From Candidatus Bathyarchaeota archaeon (lineage in GTDB: Archaea; Thermoproteota; Bathyarchaeia; 40CM-2-53-6; FEN-987), in NCBI GenBank assembly GCA_003152955.1, contig PMBQ01000070.1, forward strand, positions 2,729 through 8,151: 5,423 bases of DNA, in the 5' to 3' direction. Both the position numbers and the translations under genes were made by a program. Every line of letters begins with the position of its first letter. Within the stretch, counting starts at the first letter, position 1. Below are positions 4,673 to 5,423 of this stretch, piece after piece. Below the pieces are notes generated by a model, which ran no database searches, was not told where the DNA came from, and saw only the letters and a list, made by a program, of their open reading frames with translations.

Positions 4673-5423
4673 AGACCTTCTTCACCTCAACCATTGTCTC
4701 GAAGAACGAGCAATTCATCGTGTCAGGGTTCCTGTAGTCATAGGTCAGCTGTTGAAGGCTGCCTGCAATCATTTGCTTGTTTGACCAACCCTTGCTAAAG
4801 TTCATCACGCCTGGTCTCAGCCCATCGTTCATCCTCGCCTTCAGAGTAACGCTACCCCTATCATTGAATACCTTTACAGTGTCGCCTTCAACTATGGCTC
4901 GCGTTTTCGCGTCGGCAGGATTCATTTCGACGTACGGGTAGGGATCAATCTCTCTGAGCCATTGTATATTGAAGTACTGAGTGTGAACGCCGAATCTCTT
5001 TCGGGCTTGAAGTAACTGCAGAGGGTACTTCTTCGCGAGATCAGTATCAGGCCAAGCTTCGATCGGTGGCAGGAATGTGGGCAGCTTCTGCTGAAGCGTC
5101 TCATTGTAGAATTCAATTCTACCAGAAGGAGTGGCGAATTTGCCGTCCATGAATGGAATGTAGGGCGCAGGAGCTGCTCTGAATGCTCCGAAACGTTGCA
5201 TCGTCTCGTAGGTAACTCCCATGTTCTGCAGAGTCGGCGAAGTCAAGATTTGTTTAATGTAATCCGTGGGCTGTTGGTTGAAGTAGTCACCGATACCGAG
5301 TTTAGCGGCAAGCAGACCCATAATCTCGAAATCCGATTTGCACTCGTACAATGGTTTAATGGCCTTTTGTTGCAACAACACGTGGGGATGATATGTCAGG
5401 AGAAGATCGTCGTTCTCGAACCA
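4671..5423 (-). CDS. Molybdopterin oxidoreductase (DMSO reductase family) catalytic subunit, C-terminal part
   Basis: These are the last 250 residues of a bis-MGD catalytic subunit; the frame is open through the right edge, so its N terminus, Fe-S motif, Mo ligand and any Tat signal are not visible. The internal GTG at 5381 is not a start, because the sequence before it (WFENDDLLLTYHP) already reads as family. Visible landmarks, numbered from the window edge, are PLYECKSDFEI (24-34), a TPSGRIEFYNETL segment (98-110) and the C-terminal MGD-binding domain from about 133. That domain contains YPLQLL, HTQYFNIQWLREIDPYPY, EMNPADA, EGDTVKVFNDRG and the terminal FFETMVEVKKV. This pattern fits the PsrA/PhsA/DmsA-like group, but the exact substrate class cannot be told from the C terminus. 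The gene heads the A-B-C operon with the Fe-S and NrfD-type subunits. It is clearly a different protein from the left-hand molybdoenzyme, although the two share the motif LxExKSDFxI at matching places. Confidence 0.93.
   Translation of the reverse strand, partial: WFENDDLLLTYHPHVLLQQKAIKPLYECKSDFEIMGLLAAKLGIGDYFNQQPTDYIKQILTSPTLQNMGVTYETMQRFGAFRAAPAPYIPFMDGKFATPSGRIEFYNETLQQKLPTFLPPIEAWPDTDLAKKYPLQLLQARKRFGVHTQYFNIQWLREIDPYPYVEMNPADAKTRAIVEGDTVKVFNDRGSVTLKARMNDGLRPGVMNFSKGWSNKQMIAGSLQQLTYDYRNPDTMNCSFFETMVEVKKV

Noticed and set aside
4671..5381. GTG at 5381 as the true start of the right-hand catalytic gene
   Set aside because: The frame stays open to the window edge and the residues before the GTG match the family, so the gene is cut by the window and not short.

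Overview
The window looks like part of the energy-metabolism locus of an anaerobe. It carries one molybdenum-enzyme operon, and the start of a second, on the minus strand. Three features lean towards an archaeon: arginine codons are often AGA/AGG and isoleucine is often ATA although the genes are only about half GC; one gene starts with TTG; and an AT-rich TATA-like box lies about 27 bases before a possible leaderless ATG. Anaerobic bacteria such as Chloroflexota carry similar operons, so the assignment is tentative (about 0.6 for an archaeon) and no species can be named.

Reading in the direction of transcription, from right to left: 5423-4671 is the C-terminal 250 residues of a DMSO-reductase-family molybdopterin oxidoreductase (catalytic subunit A). 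4657-4007 is a four-cluster [4Fe-4S] electron-transfer subunit (B). 3989-2730 is a ten-helix NrfD/PsrC-type membrane subunit (C). The three genes are packed with gaps of 13 and 17 bases, each with a Shine-Dalgarno motif, and form a classic A-B-C operon. Electrons would pass between the quinone pool (C), the Fe-S chain (B) and the bis-MGD molybdenum site (A); the direction and the substrate cannot be read from this window.

A 477-base gap (2253-2729) follows. It holds two palindromes built from TTAC/GTAA half-sites whose centres are 20 bases apart, a TATA-like box directly next to them, and a weakly supported plus-strand 71-codon ORF. No RNA gene and no convincing terminator was seen there.

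From 2252 to the left edge runs a second, different molybdenum catalytic subunit (A'), 750 residues long in this window and still open. It starts at TTG, carries a twin-arginine signal and then a Thr-rich linker. It has no N-terminal Fe-S cysteines and resembles the large subunit of pyrogallol-phloroglucinol transhydroxylase rather than polysulfide reductase or formate dehydrogenase. Its first cysteine (Cys211) falls where the molybdenum ligand is expected. Partner subunits for A' would be expected just beyond the left edge. An exported transhydroxylase-like enzyme with a probable Cys ligand, next to a second molybdenum-enzyme operon, is the most interesting content of the window.
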